DNA of 64,000 nt from Larus michahellis (Eukaryota; Chordata; Aves; Charadriiformes; Laridae). Shown piece after piece: positions 48,550 through 61,735 of the stretch (position 1 is its first letter; each line of letters begins with the position of its first letter). The notes under the pieces are model-generated. The model saw only the letters and a program-made list of their open reading frames with translations. It searched no databases and was not told where the DNA came from. Both the position numbers and the translations under genes were made by a program. The stretch lies in the NCBI RefSeq assembly GCF_964199755.1, contig NC_133896.1, positions 62,103,142-62,167,141 on the forward strand. Direction: 5' to 3'.

Positions 48550-49170
48550 TAATCATAGAATTATAGAACGGTTAGCATTAGAAGGGACCTTGAAGACCAA
48601 TTGGTTCCAACCCCCCTGCCATGGGCAGGGACACCTCCCACTAGACCAGGTTGCTCAAAGCCCCATCCAGCCTGGCCTTGAACACTTCCAGCGATAGGGC
48701 ATCCACCGCCTCCCTGGGCAACCTGTTCCAGTGCCTCACCACCCTCACAGTAAAGAATTTCTTCCTAATATCTAATGTAAATCTACCCTCTTTCAGTTTA
48801 ACATGATTACTTACCCTGTGTCCTATCACTACCCTCCCTGATAAAGAGTCCCTCCCCATCTTTCCTGTAGGCCCCCTTCAGGTACTGGAAGGCCGCTATA
48901 AGGTCTCCCTGGAGCCTTCTCTTCTCCAGGCTGAACAACCCCAACTCTCTCAGCCTGTTTTCACAGGAGAGATGCTCCAGCCCTCTGGTCATCTTCGTGG
49001 TCCTCCTCTGGACTCACTCCAACACATCCGTGTCCTTCTTATGTTGGGCGCCTCGGAGCTGGACACAGTACTCCAGGTGGGGTCTCAACCAGGGCAAAGT
49101 AGAGGGACAGAATCACCTCCCTCAACCTGCTGGCCACGCTTCTTTTGATGCAAGCCCCCTAATCCTGCGT
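48550..49170 (-). mobile_element. CR1 LINE 3' fragment with frame break
   Basis: The + strand starts AATCATAGAATTATAGAACG (CR1 3' tail in reverse) and continues with the CR1 3' UTR block 'accccctgccatgggcaggg'. On the minus strand the C-terminal ORF2 region is split in two frames. One (to 48992) carries [20 protein letters not shown]. The other (48859-48641) carries LDIRKKFFTVRVVRHWNRLP and ends at the normal ORF2 stop. The reading shift lies around 48807-48859. Recognisable CR1 sequence fades near 49170. It is 5'-truncated, as nearly all CR1 copies are, and inactive. Confidence 0.9.
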
Positions 49171-50099
49171 GAATGCATCCTGTTTCTTACTCCCACCCTG
49201 AAGTGGCTCTTACCTCCAGCCCCACCAGAACTTCACAACCTTCAGTAGAATCTCTGCAAGCCCCATTTTCCCCCTTGTGCTGAGTGGGGACAATGTCCGT
49301 GGTAGGCACCCAGCCGGCACCACAACACGCTGGAGCGGGAAGGATGCAGGACCTGTACAGCAGCCTGCAGCAAGGATTTCCCTGGCCATTTCCAAGCTCA
49401 TAAAGACAAGCATATGGCAACATGGGGTAGGTGTAAACATGGCATGTTGCAAAAAGTTACAAGGTCCTTTACAAGGCAATGGGCTTTTTTTTTCCGCAGC
49501 TTGCCAGTGTATTACAAAAAAATATTCTCATCTTGTTTGCACTGTTTGGATAATGAATAACCTGTACCGTTTTTGTTTTGTACAATAATGCCCTCTCAAA
49601 CCTCCATCACTTTATTTGTGCATGCATACAGACACAACATCTGCTGCAAAATTTTCTGGTGAAATTTCCACCAGTTATTAGAGCCACCTCTACACCCACA
49701 TGGAGGAAGGAAATGTCATATAGGGGTTGGCACTCCCAGCTGAGCTGTATTCCAGTTGTAAATAAAGTTATTAATACTCCAGACACAAATAGCTACATAT
49801 CTATTTTTAAACGTATGTAATTATTAGTCTGCTAACTATTAGTTTGCTTCTTTAGACCTTTTCAAATGGGCTTAACTATGACACAGGCAGCATTTATTCC
49901 TCATTTAATCCCAGCTATTTCAACTGGAAAAAGGTGGCTGCAAAGAGGGTGACTTATCTGCAACGCTACAGTATCTGTCAGAAGGACATTCTGATTTAAT
50001 ATGGAGGTTATAGGGCATGTATGTTTTATTATGCTCTGACCATTTCATGACACTTGCAATTACAGAATTAATAGTGTTGATGTTAGGAATTAGAAATAA

Positions 50100-50350
50100 A
50101 CAATAGTTCATTTAATGATTGATATTCTCTGAAAACAAGATTACCTTTAATGTAATTGAATAATTAGTTATTGATGAAGGGCTCATGATTAATTACAATT
50201 TACCTGCCTTAGCGGGATTTTAAAGATCCGGTATTCATTATTTTCAATGACAATGAAGAAATAGATACGGAGAAGTCGCAACTGTTAAACGTCACGATTT
50301 CAAGACTATGATTATTAAAAGTAGTTAAAGGATCTGAAAAACCTTCCTAA
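50100..50350. promoter_or_regulatory. TAAT-rich block, candidate conserved non-coding element
   Basis: A dense set of homeodomain-type words (TTTAAT, TAATTG, AATAATTAG, ATTAATTAC) sits in AT-rich but non-simple sequence. It looks unlike the repeats around it. The regulatory role is inference only. Confidence 0.3.
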
Positions 50351-50439
50351 TACATTAAAATCAAAGCCTGCCTCAGCAGAGATGGTTGTCCTCTGCCTCT
50401 GGGCTACACGTCCCTCTCCATTGTGAACCCTCTGGATTT

Positions 50440-50520
50440 GAGCGTGAGGCTTTGGGCCGGAGTGTCAACTGGCGCAAATCAGCATAGCTCCTTTGAAGCC
50501 AGTAACACGAATAGTAAAGA
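50440..50520. repeat. Ancient amniote repeat
   Basis: ACTGGCGCAAATCAGCATAG followed by 'ctcctttgaagccagtaa' parallels the very common sauropsid words 'ctggtgtaaatcagcatagctccattgaagtcaatgg'. Confidence 0.55.
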
Positions 50521-53050
50521 ACTGAATTTAATTGGGTATTTTCAAAGGTCACCGAGATTATTTACTCTTTGCAAGGAACCTGGACGCTGAAATTGTGGGA
50601 TCAATTGAAAAATACCAGATAAATATTTAACAGTCATTGTGTAATCGATCAACGATGGTATGCGTAAGGATTGATTTACATGACATGACATCACAGTATC
50701 ACAGCTAAGTTAATAGCATCCAGGAAGAACATAAGGAAGCGAACGTGTTTATGCAAGAAAACACCTCATGGAGACAGATGTTGCTAAAACCCTGACTAGG
50801 TTTTAGCCCTGTTGCTTTCATTTCTGCTTGCAAAAGGGAGAATGAAGGGACTCCAATACTGGCCAAAGAAGCTGTTAAGAAGTGCTTTCAGGCTTACAGA
50901 TGCTATACGCATTTTCTTTCTTGAGGCATTCATTCCTTCATTTTGGCTTAACAATCAGTATCCCCAGTCTTAGTAGTCGTCGACCAGCTCAAAGACCTCA
51001 GTGTGTTTTCAGGGGAGGGGAGGAGGAATGACAGATTCATCAACCACTGACAGCAAAGCAGTTCCAAGGTGGATCAAATCATTTTAGCACAAAGCATCTC
51101 CGGTTTTCTGGCTGCATTCAAGAATGCTAAGCGTGATGGGATCCCTCCCAAGAATAGAAGAAAGGATCGACTACATGGAAAATAAAGGTGCGAACACTGT
51201 ATGTTTCCAAAACCACCTAACCCGTCTGACAAAAACAATCCCAGTGAAGCTGATCCGAGATGTCTCCTAAAATTCTTTTGTTCTGCACGTCTCTGCAAGG
51301 CACTTTCTCCTTACTGAGCCTGCTCTATTCCCTACATTTGGGTGGAAATGTAGGGTGCTCCTTTCTTCACCTCACCCCCTAAACCCTAATTCAGAGGCGT
51401 ACCCTGCCTTTCCCTCCACTCTCCTCCCCAGAGTATAATTTAAAAAAGAAAAAAAAGAAAGAAAAAAAAAGAAAACGTAATTTACAAGGTGGAAGTAATA
51501 TAACAAATGATGCCTTATGGGGAAACCCCACTGCTCTAATAAAGAACTAGTAGGATCTTGGGATTGTTCCTTGTTGGGGAGGGTTAATGAAGGCCCTGCT
51601 CCTTTGCATCACAGTATTAAGCTTGACATTTTTAAAGGAAAAAACCCTCCCCACTAAAACATAAAAGGCTTCGCCTACAGCGCTGCCTATATGTACCACT
51701 TCTCTTACAACGCAAAGCTAAAGCATGGGAAGCTATAAACTACTCTGCAGTCACTGCCAGCAGACAAAGGACTTTCTTTAGAGAAAGCCAGAGACTGCAG
51801 CAAGCGTTAAAACAAACAGTTAGGATTACACAGCTCACTTCATTTTCCCTTAGGAAACTGAAACATCCCTTTCATTCCACTCCTGCTCCCCCTAATTCAA
51901 GTTCAATCCACTCATACGAAAGGGCCACAATACAATACCCTTAAGGAAAACATATCCCATCTGTGATGCACACTCTTCCTATCTGAAGACCTTGGAGGTC
52001 AAGGCTGTACTAAAAGAGCAACCAAACAACACATGAGCCTGGAGAAGTTAAGCAAGAATCCTTTGCAGCAGCTGTCTATGGGAATCTGAGGGAACCCTTG
52101 TGTAAACTGATGGCTTTGGGGAAGTGACCCTGGATTGTGTGATGGCAGACTCAACCGTTGCCTAATGGGAGCATCCTGAGAAATTCAATTTTCAGAAAAA
52201 TTAGCACTTGGAAAAGGCCCCTTTTTTATTACTTCCTCTTACACGGTAAGCTGTGAAAATATAATTTCTTTCTATAGTTTATAAAGATTTCACTCACTAT
52301 TAAAAGGTTAATGTTAAAATGAAAGCCATTAAAAAGATATCTGTGCTCACCCATGTACTAATAACAGCTTTGATCATTAAAGATGAGTTTTATTTAACAA
52401 ATGCCCTGTTACTGCCAGGACTTAAGATCTTGATCTCTCTTTCTTCCTTCCTGTGGTACATTATAATTGCAGCTAGTGATGTTTTAATAGAGGTTTCAAG
52501 ATGGCTTTGAAGGCCTGGGACACGTTCCATGATCCATGATGTCTTGGTAGTGTGTGGAGAAGGAGTTTTGTGGGCCCTTTCAAATGAGACTCTGAGCACC
52601 TACTTCCACATGAAGGCACGTGCTGCGATGACCCGTGTGGTCTCCCTGGGTTCTTAAGAAAGCAGTGCAAAAATCTAAGATTGAATTTTCCCTGCATGCT
52701 ATTTCTTTAACTTCCTGAATTTTACTCGGAATGGGCAGTGGACTCATTTCAGCAATCCGCCCTCATGTGAATGCACCACAGAAACCACTGGCAGCAGCTT
52801 TATGAGACAGTGCTGCCTTGTGGTAGTAAATCGGGCAGGTCAGCATATGGCTGTCTCGTAGGCACACTGTGCGTTGTGCGCGCACCTGAGCTGGACAAAG
52901 TTACTGCTTCCACTGCTCATCACCACTCTCAACTGCAAGCTCAGGTAATTGCTGTCCACTCTCACAGTGCAAAATCCCTACTACTTCATCATAAAGTCTT
53001 ACACTAAATTAAAATTTCTTCACGCTAAATAGGGGCATTTTGACTGCGGC

Positions 53051-53079
53051 GGGGTGGGGGTGGGGGTGGGGGGGACGGG
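53051..53079 (+). other. Strong G-quadruplex candidate
   Basis: G4-T-G5-T-G5-T-G7-AC-G3: five G-runs with 1-2 nt loops on the + strand, within a C-poor block. Confidence 0.85.
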
Positions 53080-54339
53080 CAACAACTCATGCCTGCACGT
53101 TTGAAAGCAATATAAGTTGTGGTGCAGGCAAAAAATTGGTTGACCAACTCTTGCTGTCCTGCATCCAGCTCAAGCGCATCTGGAGGACTATGTGACCATA
53201 GTCAGAAGCTTTGACGGTGACCTTGGGAACCATCCAGGCTCTAGTACCACAGAGGGGACGATGGGAACCTGAGTACTTATTCAGGATCCTAATCAGTTCA
53301 GTGGTGCTTCACTGAAGAGCAATGGTATACCCATCTACAGTTCCCGTATTAGGAAAGGAGTCAACATCTCTAACAGCGATACACAGCCTTGAATTCACAT
53401 TCTTTTGTCAGTTTAAGACCGCACCGCAACCTTTTAAGAATCTATGTTCTATTAGGTGTTTTGAACATTGTTTTCTCCCATAAAACACAGATCTAGGGTG
53501 GAAATTCTCAGCGGTACTGTAGCAATAATCACAGGAATACGGATTGCAGCAACATTCCCTCAGGAAGTCTGCTTTGCTCTCTGGTTCCCATGCAGCAGGG
53601 ATGTGTAAATTATTCAAATGTACCGTGCAGGAAAAGAGAGCTTGTATGAAAATAAGTACAATTGTTATTTAAGAAGAGAAGGAAATAATGAAGAAGGAGC
53701 TTTTTTAAACACATCCGTAATTTTTCCACAAAACAACAAGTGGCATTTGGCACAGAATTATTTACTGTGAAAGTCTGGTTTGCCTGTTTTTAAAAAAAAA
53801 AATTTTTTTCGATCAGAAACACCAGAAACAGGGATACAAAGCAAGTTTGATTGACGTTCAAGAGAAATAGAAGCTTTAAAATACGACAGTAACCGAGAAC
53901 CTGTTCAATTATTTTACTAGCAAAAAACTCTTTGAATTTTAAAAGTTCATTTTACTTACAACCAAAGCTTTGCAAACTTGGGCTCACACCCATGATATAC
54001 ATTTCTCTGCTTGTTCTGGCACACAAGAAAAAAACAGGGAATTACAACTGACCTGGCACAAACCTTCAAACCAAGTTTGTGACAGCATTTACAAAGCTAA
54101 TGCTGTGTGACATGGTTAGCAGGTCAAATGAAAGCAAACCAGCAAGTGGAAGTAAATGATGTAAGAGAATTATGTTTAATTTGGGGAGGTAGAACAAAAC
54201 TTCAATTGCTGTGTTGTTGCCTTGAAAATAATACCGGACGGATTCAGAACTCTAAATGGAAGAAAAAACCTGCCAGCGGCAGCTGCACTTTGCACTTGAG
54301 TAGCCACGTGGGGAAACCAGGGGCAGGTCCTCAACCAGG

Positions 54340-54425
54340 GTAAATTGCCTTAGCTCTGAATGGGACCTGAATTCAGTGGGAGTCTATCTGTTCACCGACT
54401 TCAATGAGCTGTGAATTAGACCCAA
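54340..54425. repeat. Ancient amniote repeat
   Basis: GAATTCAGTGGGAGTCTATC and 'ccgacttcaatgagctgtgaattagaccc' match the pattern 'tcagtgggagtctttccattgacttcaatgggctttggatcaggccc'. Confidence 0.55.
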
Positions 54426-57400
54426 GAGTGCCAGGTTTCCACAATTTCAGAATGCTCTCTTCCTCATTAAAATGTACTTACTAGTGACAGCAGCCAATGT
54501 TAACCTAATGAACAAAGAAGTTCATTACTGACAAAAAGTGCTAATGCATTTTTATGCACCACTCATGACAAAATCATCTTTGAAGAAAGCAGAACGAGAT
54601 CCTCACCCCTGGCTGGCTTGGGCAAATTCCTTGTCCAAACACTGTGGAAGATCTCCAACAACTGTCTTGCAAGCCTAAATGCAAGGACTACCTTGGGATG
54701 GGGAAATTTGGGAAGCATCAGTGCTGTGAACATTTTATCTGGCCTTTCCCCGAAGATCCTGCTTTCACTTAAATTTCCCAAGGCTCTCAGTATTAAAGCA
54801 GGTGTAGCCCTTTCTCCAGGGGAGCTGACACAAGGACAAGGTGCCAAAAGGATGTTCTCCATCTTTTTTACCTTACAATTTTTTAAGACTTTTTGATCCC
54901 TTCTCCTTTGTCCTGAAAACCACACCAAGCTTCTTAGAATAAGTCTATCCTGCAGTTAAGGCCACTAATGTGGACGTACCTGCTGAGCTAGCTTTGAGCC
55001 AGCTAAGAGTAATGGAAACCACACCAGAAGCAGAAAGGTCAGTGGGAGCTGGAACTCACCTGAGTAAGTAGGTTAATGCTCAGATAATTAACTTGTTTGT
55101 TGTCTGGGCGAAGCTAACCAAAAACTAAGAAAACCCTTTATCGTGGTTATGCAGCAGCCACGCTATTGAACACAGAGTGTATACATAGCTGGCCCCATCC
55201 AGCATCTTTTGTGTGTCTGGAGCTGGTAAAGGCATGGCCCTTTGAATGCTCCTCGCTTGGGTTTTTTGCCCTGTAGTCGTACTGTACGTTGCTGGCCCTC
55301 AACACATACCATAACCAGCTGTAAGAGTATTTACAGGAGCAGCAGCAAGACCCCGCTGGCTTGTTCAGCAATAAAGGGAGTCACTCATCCACCTTCAGAG
55401 AGAGAGACCAAAGAGGACATTTTGAAAGCCAAACCCAGTATGCAGGTGCCCAGTTTCCACCAAAGGACAGCGAGAAATAGCCTAGAACATTGCTGGGGAT
55501 TTTTCAAGGCACAACTGGCAGCTAGCTCGCCAAACTACCACTTCAGCCTTTGAGAAGTAGCTGGTCAAACGTTTGGCCTGAATCTTCTCTGTCCAGCAGC
55601 CTGCTGAATTAGTCTTACTTTTAAAAACAGACCATGAAGCACACCTCGAGATGCTTATCTCAGAGCTGTGTTAGAAGGAATTACACAAAAGACAGACCAC
55701 AGGGCATCAGGCTCACCAACTCCCGAATGGAAGATGGGTGATAACAGAAGGCAGTAAGTGAACCTTAAAAAGAGCTCGAGTCACCTCAGGACAACTGAAT
55801 TCGAATGGCCCCTGAGAAGCGGCAGAGTAAGGAAGGATTGCTACATCCAGCCACATCCTTCAGCTCTCCAACATGCTTTCAGTACGGAGCACACCACAGG
55901 CAAAAGTGAGGAACAATGCTATTGCTCCACACACATCCCACCCAGAAGCTGGAGCCACCTTTGAGACACCACTGTCCATGTGTTTGGCCCATGTACCAAT
56001 AATTAAGAATGAGAGATAGGAGACTCTTACATACAAAACAGCAAACCCAAAACCCAGCTCCACCCTCCCAACACCAAACCCTTAAGCAATACTGGAAGTA
56101 CTAAGAGTGTTAATTGCTCCGCATCTTCAAGAACTCAACCTCCTGAGAGAGCCGCATTAAAAGATAATTCTGGCTGCCATCTCACAGCACTGTGCTGAGC
56201 AGGAAAGCTCCGTAACCTGCCATAAACACAGACAGGAATACGGAATTGCTGTAAATACCATCATGTCTCAGAGCAAAATCATAGTGACAGGCACTCTGGT
56301 CTGCTGCAGTTTACAATTGCACGAAATAGGGGTGTGGGTAGGGTACAGTAACAAATAACAGGTATACATTTCAAAACAGAGAAACCCATTATTTGTAAGG
56401 AAGACGCAGGCAGAGGAACTGAAAGGCAAAGTGTACTGATGGATTCTTAAGTCTCTGGATGTTGATCTTATTATGCTAAAAAATTACTTTATCCCCTTTT
56501 CCACAATGCCATGTTTACTTAGCAGGCATTAAAAAAGGAGGAGAGGGAAAGGGGCAAAAGAACAAAACCTACAATGACTGAAGCTAAATTTATACACGCA
56601 ACAGAGACAGATAAAGCATCCCAGGGGACCTTATCAGTTTTACACAATAACCAACAGGCTGTTTCCTGTATATAGCAGCTTAAGGTCGGCGGATGTTTAT
56701 TAGAGGCAGAGGGGAAAGGAAATGCAGTATCTTTGACTGACACACTGTGGATATATGAGAAGTGCTATTTATGCTTTTGACTTGAATAAGAACCACAGTG
56801 ACTCATAGCTGTCTTGTACTTAATATTCCAATTAGTGCTCCAGGAACGCTGAACACCACTGTCCCAAAACTGCGGGGCTTGTTTACTGTTCCTGACAAGA
56901 AATATTAGAGGGTAGTAAGAATTTAGACTTCTTCAATCCATTACCATCTCTCAGTTAAGAACTGCTGGGATAGATCAACCTCTTTCCACCCCCTTTGATT
57001 TTTTAAGAAGAGACATTAATTATTAAACATTTGTATCGTGTCCAGTGGGAATCCAGTCTAGGTTTGAGGCCACACTAAATACAGCTCTGTGGTATGCTAG
57101 AGAAATTGGCTGTCTGTGCGCTAATTCTTTTCATTCCTGGAAGCCCTGTAGAAACACGAGAAGAGAGGTAGGCATTTGGTCCACTGTTTTTGTATGAATC
57201 AACCTAATATATTATTGAATCGGCAGTTTTGGAAACACAACCGACATGAGGGGGGTGGGGGCAGGGAGATCGTGTTTAACCACAGCTCTCCCTGCTATCT
57301 GGCTACGATGAGGAGCTTTAACCGGAGGTGGGGTAGCAAGATGGAAAAATTAGGAACATACCGAGTATTTAATAGAGACCCTTCCCTAGAGAGGCAAACA

Positions 57401-60400
57401 GGCATTCACATGCCATCGTTACGCCACGGTGAGCTCCAAGAAGAGGTCTTCAGGGCTCCATCGTGCTGATTTAACTCTGCACTGAGCCTTGGGTACAGCC
57501 ACGGGTGTAACATTTCGGCCTCAGAGGGGTAACAGAGCACATGATGCTTCATGTTTCATGAGGAAACAAAGCATACGGAGAAGCATCTCGGGAAAACAAA
57601 GCAACGTGCTTCTTGGCTGCAAGAGGAGAGACAAGAAGTCAGTGTCTGCTGGAGACTTTGTAACTAACGGAACAATATTTCATTTTAGGGAATGTGAACT
57701 ACCCTGTTGTGTGTAACCTAACGCTTCCTTCACTCTCCCCTCTGGTGTGAGACAGTAAAGCATAATTACACATCTCTTACTTGCTCTTTAAAACACCCAT
57801 CATTTCCCACAGTGCTGTACAGATAAACAAACAGCGATCACGCTGCTCTCAGGACTTCACCTGCCTTGGCAGAGGAGATGACTTCTTCCGTGACTCCATG
57901 CAGGAAGGACATAGTCCCTGAGGTCAAGGGCACACAGGACTTTCTTGTTCCCAAAAGCCTCGAGAGGGACACAATGATGAAGGCAGGGACAAGGCTGAAA
58001 TGGAACAACCACTCTTTTTCCCCACCCCCAGGATTATTCAGGCCTGCAAATACGAAAGGGCATATGCCACTCTCCTAAAGGAGGTGTGAGGCTGTACACA
58101 TTGTACATCATCTGATAAAAACTGCTAATGATTACTGTTCTCTGCAGAGAACAAAAAAATCTCACTCCATCACCCTGGACAAAAGGACAAATATTCACCC
58201 TTTGCTCCAACTCCCTTTTACCAAAACTTATGTGTAAAAACTGCGTGCAGTTTAAACCTATTCAAATATACATTAGTGCAAACCTACCTGCTGGACGCGA
58301 ATCACGCTTTCTCATGTCCACCTGGAGGTGTATGGAGGGGAGGAAAGCTACAGTTGCGCATTTTTAAAATATTTCAAGTAATATCCCCAACAAATCAGAA
58401 CTTAGAAACACTGACTTCTAATCATAATTCTTCACTACTGAGCTTTGCATTGTACAATGAGTCTTGGATGTTCAGAAGGTTTATTTCCGCAGTAGGTTTC
58501 CAAGCAGAGCACACCTCCCACCTAGATGTCATGCAAGGGACAGCCAAACATCTGATATTCAAACAGCTGGGCATACTGGTATCATACTGGTATCACTATG
58601 TGCTAAATGCACACAGCCACCCTGAAAGCCAAAGTCTTATTCAAGCACCTAAATGGGAAAAACTTTCAGAGGCATCAGATGCAGTTTGGCACGCGCCTTT
58701 CTTGCTCTTCCCCATAAGCTGGACATCAGCTGGGTAAAACGGAAGGAGGACGGAGCTTCAGGCTAGCCTGGAAGCAGTAGAATGGTCCGTAATCTCTACT
58801 CCAGAGATCAAGTACTCCGAGAGGCCCTGCCACCAATTATGCCCTGACAAGTCCCTCTAGATTCAAGCCTCACCTCTATAATAGTGTCCAGCAAGGATCA
58901 ATTGATGGACACCTCTCTCTTAACATTTAGGCAAGTATTTGTACCATGGAAAGTCAGCAAACAAATGTTTGGAAAAAAAATCTCTCCTCAATTGCAGATG
59001 CCAAGCACCAAGTTGAAGCCACCTTCACTGACTATTTTGGAAAGGGTAGGCAGGTGGAGACCTTGAATTACAGAGCAGTTAGCTTCAGCTGCCTGTCTCC
59101 AGCTTTTCCATCAAGGGAGAAGCAATGCACGTCTCTCACTGTGTCCAAGAGCTCAGCCTTGAGGAATACAAGTCAACCAGTAGTAAGAGCACTTCTTGCC
59201 CCTCACAGGCCTGCTTTGAATAAAAACAGGGAAACACTGAATTGAAATGATCGAGGTTGGAGGTGGGAATGAGTTTGCTGTGAATCATATGGCTACAAAA
59301 AGGGTATGACATGCACAGCCTTCTGTACGGCACAAGGGAGGGAAGACAGGTGTCTCATGAATTATGAGTAAAGTGGGACAATTTAGGGAAAGTTTTAACT
59401 TTCAAAAAAAAAGAAAGAAGAGACCAAAAGCCATTAGATACATAACCTTGTAGTCTAATACGGCCATAAATTAACAGCTGCACTATATTATGTAAATTTA
59501 TGTTAAATTATTCACTACCTGTCACCATATCCCCATAAAAAATCTACGTACTGACATTTACGAAAAATGACATCTTCTGATAATAGTTTTGCTACATATT
59601 TCAGTGGCTGCAATTGCCTTTTAACCATCTTGACTGCTGCTGAGGCAAACACTACTGAAACAGGGATGCTTTAGGAGGTTTAATGAATTCATTACTATTC
59701 ACGTATTCACCCTCCAGGAGGGCACCGTCCACGTAAAGCCAGTGTCTTTAGGGCAGTACACTTCTTCCTCTGGTTGCAGAACTTGCTGGAGAGGAGCCAG
59801 GAAGGATCACACAAGTCCCTGCATCTCATGATGCTGAAATCACCCCATGAGCTGAAATCGGAGACCCCATAAAGGCCCTGGCTTCCACCCATTTAGCATT
59901 AAATGTGCTGGCCACTAAACGCAGCAGGGCCATGCTCAAGGGATGCGCGGCACAGCTTGTCCTCCTTCACCCATAAGGAATCAAAGTGATCAGCCAGTTG
60001 TGGAAACCTGAATCAGAGCTCTTCTTGAGATGAGATGTTTCCTGAATCACACCTGGCTTGAGACGGTCCTTCAGCTTTCCAGCTGTGTGCTTTCTGCTGA
60101 CTGTGATTGGCACGCAAGTGGGACACCCCAGCAATCCTGACTGGCGAGGCACAGTGTTATCCATGCTTATTCTAAATAGGGCAAACAATGAGATTGGGAA
60201 CTTGTGTGTGTCTCATCCTCCACAGTCTCTGAAGTAGCAAGGTACATGCAGCTTCACCCCATCTTATTTTGTCACATATATTAGAAACACAGCTACCCTA
60301 GGCTCCTTTTTTCCCTAGCCCACAGGGAAAGAGAAGTCCACAGGGGATCATTCGGACCTTAGGACAGGATACATTTCCCTCTACGTGTGCCCTTCCCCAC

Positions 60401-60500
60401 CAACTGCTAAGGGAGCCCATCATGTAGGTTCACGTGAGCTTCACATGGGTTTATTTGCCTCATGCTACCACACTGCAGAGATGGTGGAGCCTGAAAAGCA

Positions 60501-61735
60501 GGCTCATAGAATCATAGAATTGTTAGGGTTGGAAGGGACCTTAAAGATCATCTAGTTCCAACCCCCTGCCATGGGCAGGGACACCTCCCACTAGATCAGG
60601 TTGCTCAGAGCCCCATCCAGCCTGGCCCGAAAAACTTCCAGGGATGGGGCTTCCACCATCTCTCTGGGCAACCTGTGCCAGTGCCTCACCACCCTCATGG
60701 TGCAGAACTTCTTCCTAATGTCCAATCTGAATCGACCCATCTCTAGTTTTAATCCATACCCTCTAGTCCTACCATTATCCGGCATCCTAAAAAGTCCCTC
60801 ACCAGCTTTCTTGTAGGCCCCCTTAAGATACTGGTAGGCCACTATAAGGTCTCCTCGGAGCCTTCTTTTCTCCAGACTGAACAACCCCAACTCTCTCAGT
60901 CTGTCCTCACAGGAGAGGTGCTCCAGCCCTCTGATCATCCTCATGGCCCTTCTCTGGACATGTTCCAGCATGTCCATATTATTCTTGTAGTAGGGACTCC
61001 AGAACTGGACGCAGTACTCCAGGTGGGGTCTCACGAGAGTGGAGTAGAGGGGGAGAATCACCTCCCTCGACCTGCTGGACACGCTTCTCCTGATGCAGCC
61101 CAGGATACAATTGGCTTTCTGGGCACACTGATGGCTCCTGTTGAGCCTCTCGTCCACCAGCACCCCCAAGTCCTTTTCTTCAGGGCTGCTCTCAAGCCAG
61201 TCGCTGCCCAGCCTATATCGGTGCTTGGGATTGCCCCGACCCAGATGGAGGACCTTGCACTTGGTCTTGTTGAACTTCATGAGGTTGGCACGGGTCCACC
61301 TCTCCAGCCTGTCGAGGTCCCTCTGGATGGCATCCCTTCCCTCCAGTGCGTCAGCCGCCCCGCACAGCTTGGTGTCGTCGGCAAACTTGCTGAGGGTGCA
61401 CTCTGTGCCACTGTCCATGTCACTGATGAAGATGTTAAACAAGACCGGTCCCAGTACTGATCCTTGAGGGACTCCACTTGTCACTGGCCTCCACTTGGAC
61501 ATGGACCCATTGACAGCCACTCTTTGGGTGCGGCTGTCAAGCCACTGAATTGTCAGCCCATCAAACACATATTTTATCAGCTTGGACACCAGGATGTCAT
61601 GTGGGACAGTGTCAAAGGCTTTGCTCAGGTCCAGATAAATGCTCTTGGCCTTCTCCTTAAGGGTCTAGGCAAGAAACTCTGGCCCAGCCCTCCAGTCAAG
61701 GAGGGAATCTGACTGGTTTCACTATCTGTTTGCTA
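60501..61735 (-). mobile_element. CR1 LINE, 5'-truncated, with long intact ORF2 reverse-transcriptase segment
   Basis: The 3' end is marked on + by CATAGAATCATAGAATTG (two tail units, about 60507-60524) and the CR1 3' UTR. The minus strand is open from 61664 down to the stop at 60591, with a 332-codon ORF from ATG 61589. Reading gives [40 protein letters not shown], the RT active site FADDTKL, then [20 protein letters not shown] and the C-terminal [20 protein letters not shown]. The first in-frame stop going 5' is TAG at 61665-61667. Everything upstream (rest of RT, endonuclease, ORF1, 5' UTR) is missing, so it cannot move by itself. The long unbroken frame marks it as younger than the 48.6-kb copy. 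Confidence 0.95.
60591..61664 (-). pseudogene. CR1 ORF2 remnant (reverse transcriptase palm to C-terminus)
   Basis: About 357 codons remain open. RT block A-like region ([14 protein letters not shown]), block B ([11 protein letters not shown]) and block C (FADDTKL) are intact. The aspartates of the FADD box are present. The frame ends at a normal CR1 C-terminus ([11 protein letters not shown]). It has no start of its own and is not a host gene. Confidence 0.93.

Larger units (their letters stand above)
49171..60500 (-). other. Non-coding, presumed TBXAS1 intron
   Basis: 11.3 kb with no recognisable exon. Contents are a TAAT-rich block at about 50100-50350, ancient repeat fragments (50.45 and 54.35 kb), a purine-rich A/G run near 51441-51476 and a G4 tract at 53051-53079. 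Exon-like splice-bounded stretches exist (for example 49211-49250) but resemble no known protein. Confidence 0.5.

Noticed and set aside
49211..49250. 40-nt stretch bounded by CTTGCAG and GTAAGAG on the minus strand
   Set aside because: Good splice consensus, but too short and unlike any TBXAS1 segment. Such pairs occur by chance in a region this large.
58276..58737. 153-codon + strand ORF
   Set aside because: Unrecognisable product in non-coding DNA, with no supporting signals.
60918..61460. 180-codon + strand ORF
   Set aside because: A shadow of the CR1 ORF2 reverse-transcriptase region, which is on the minus strand.
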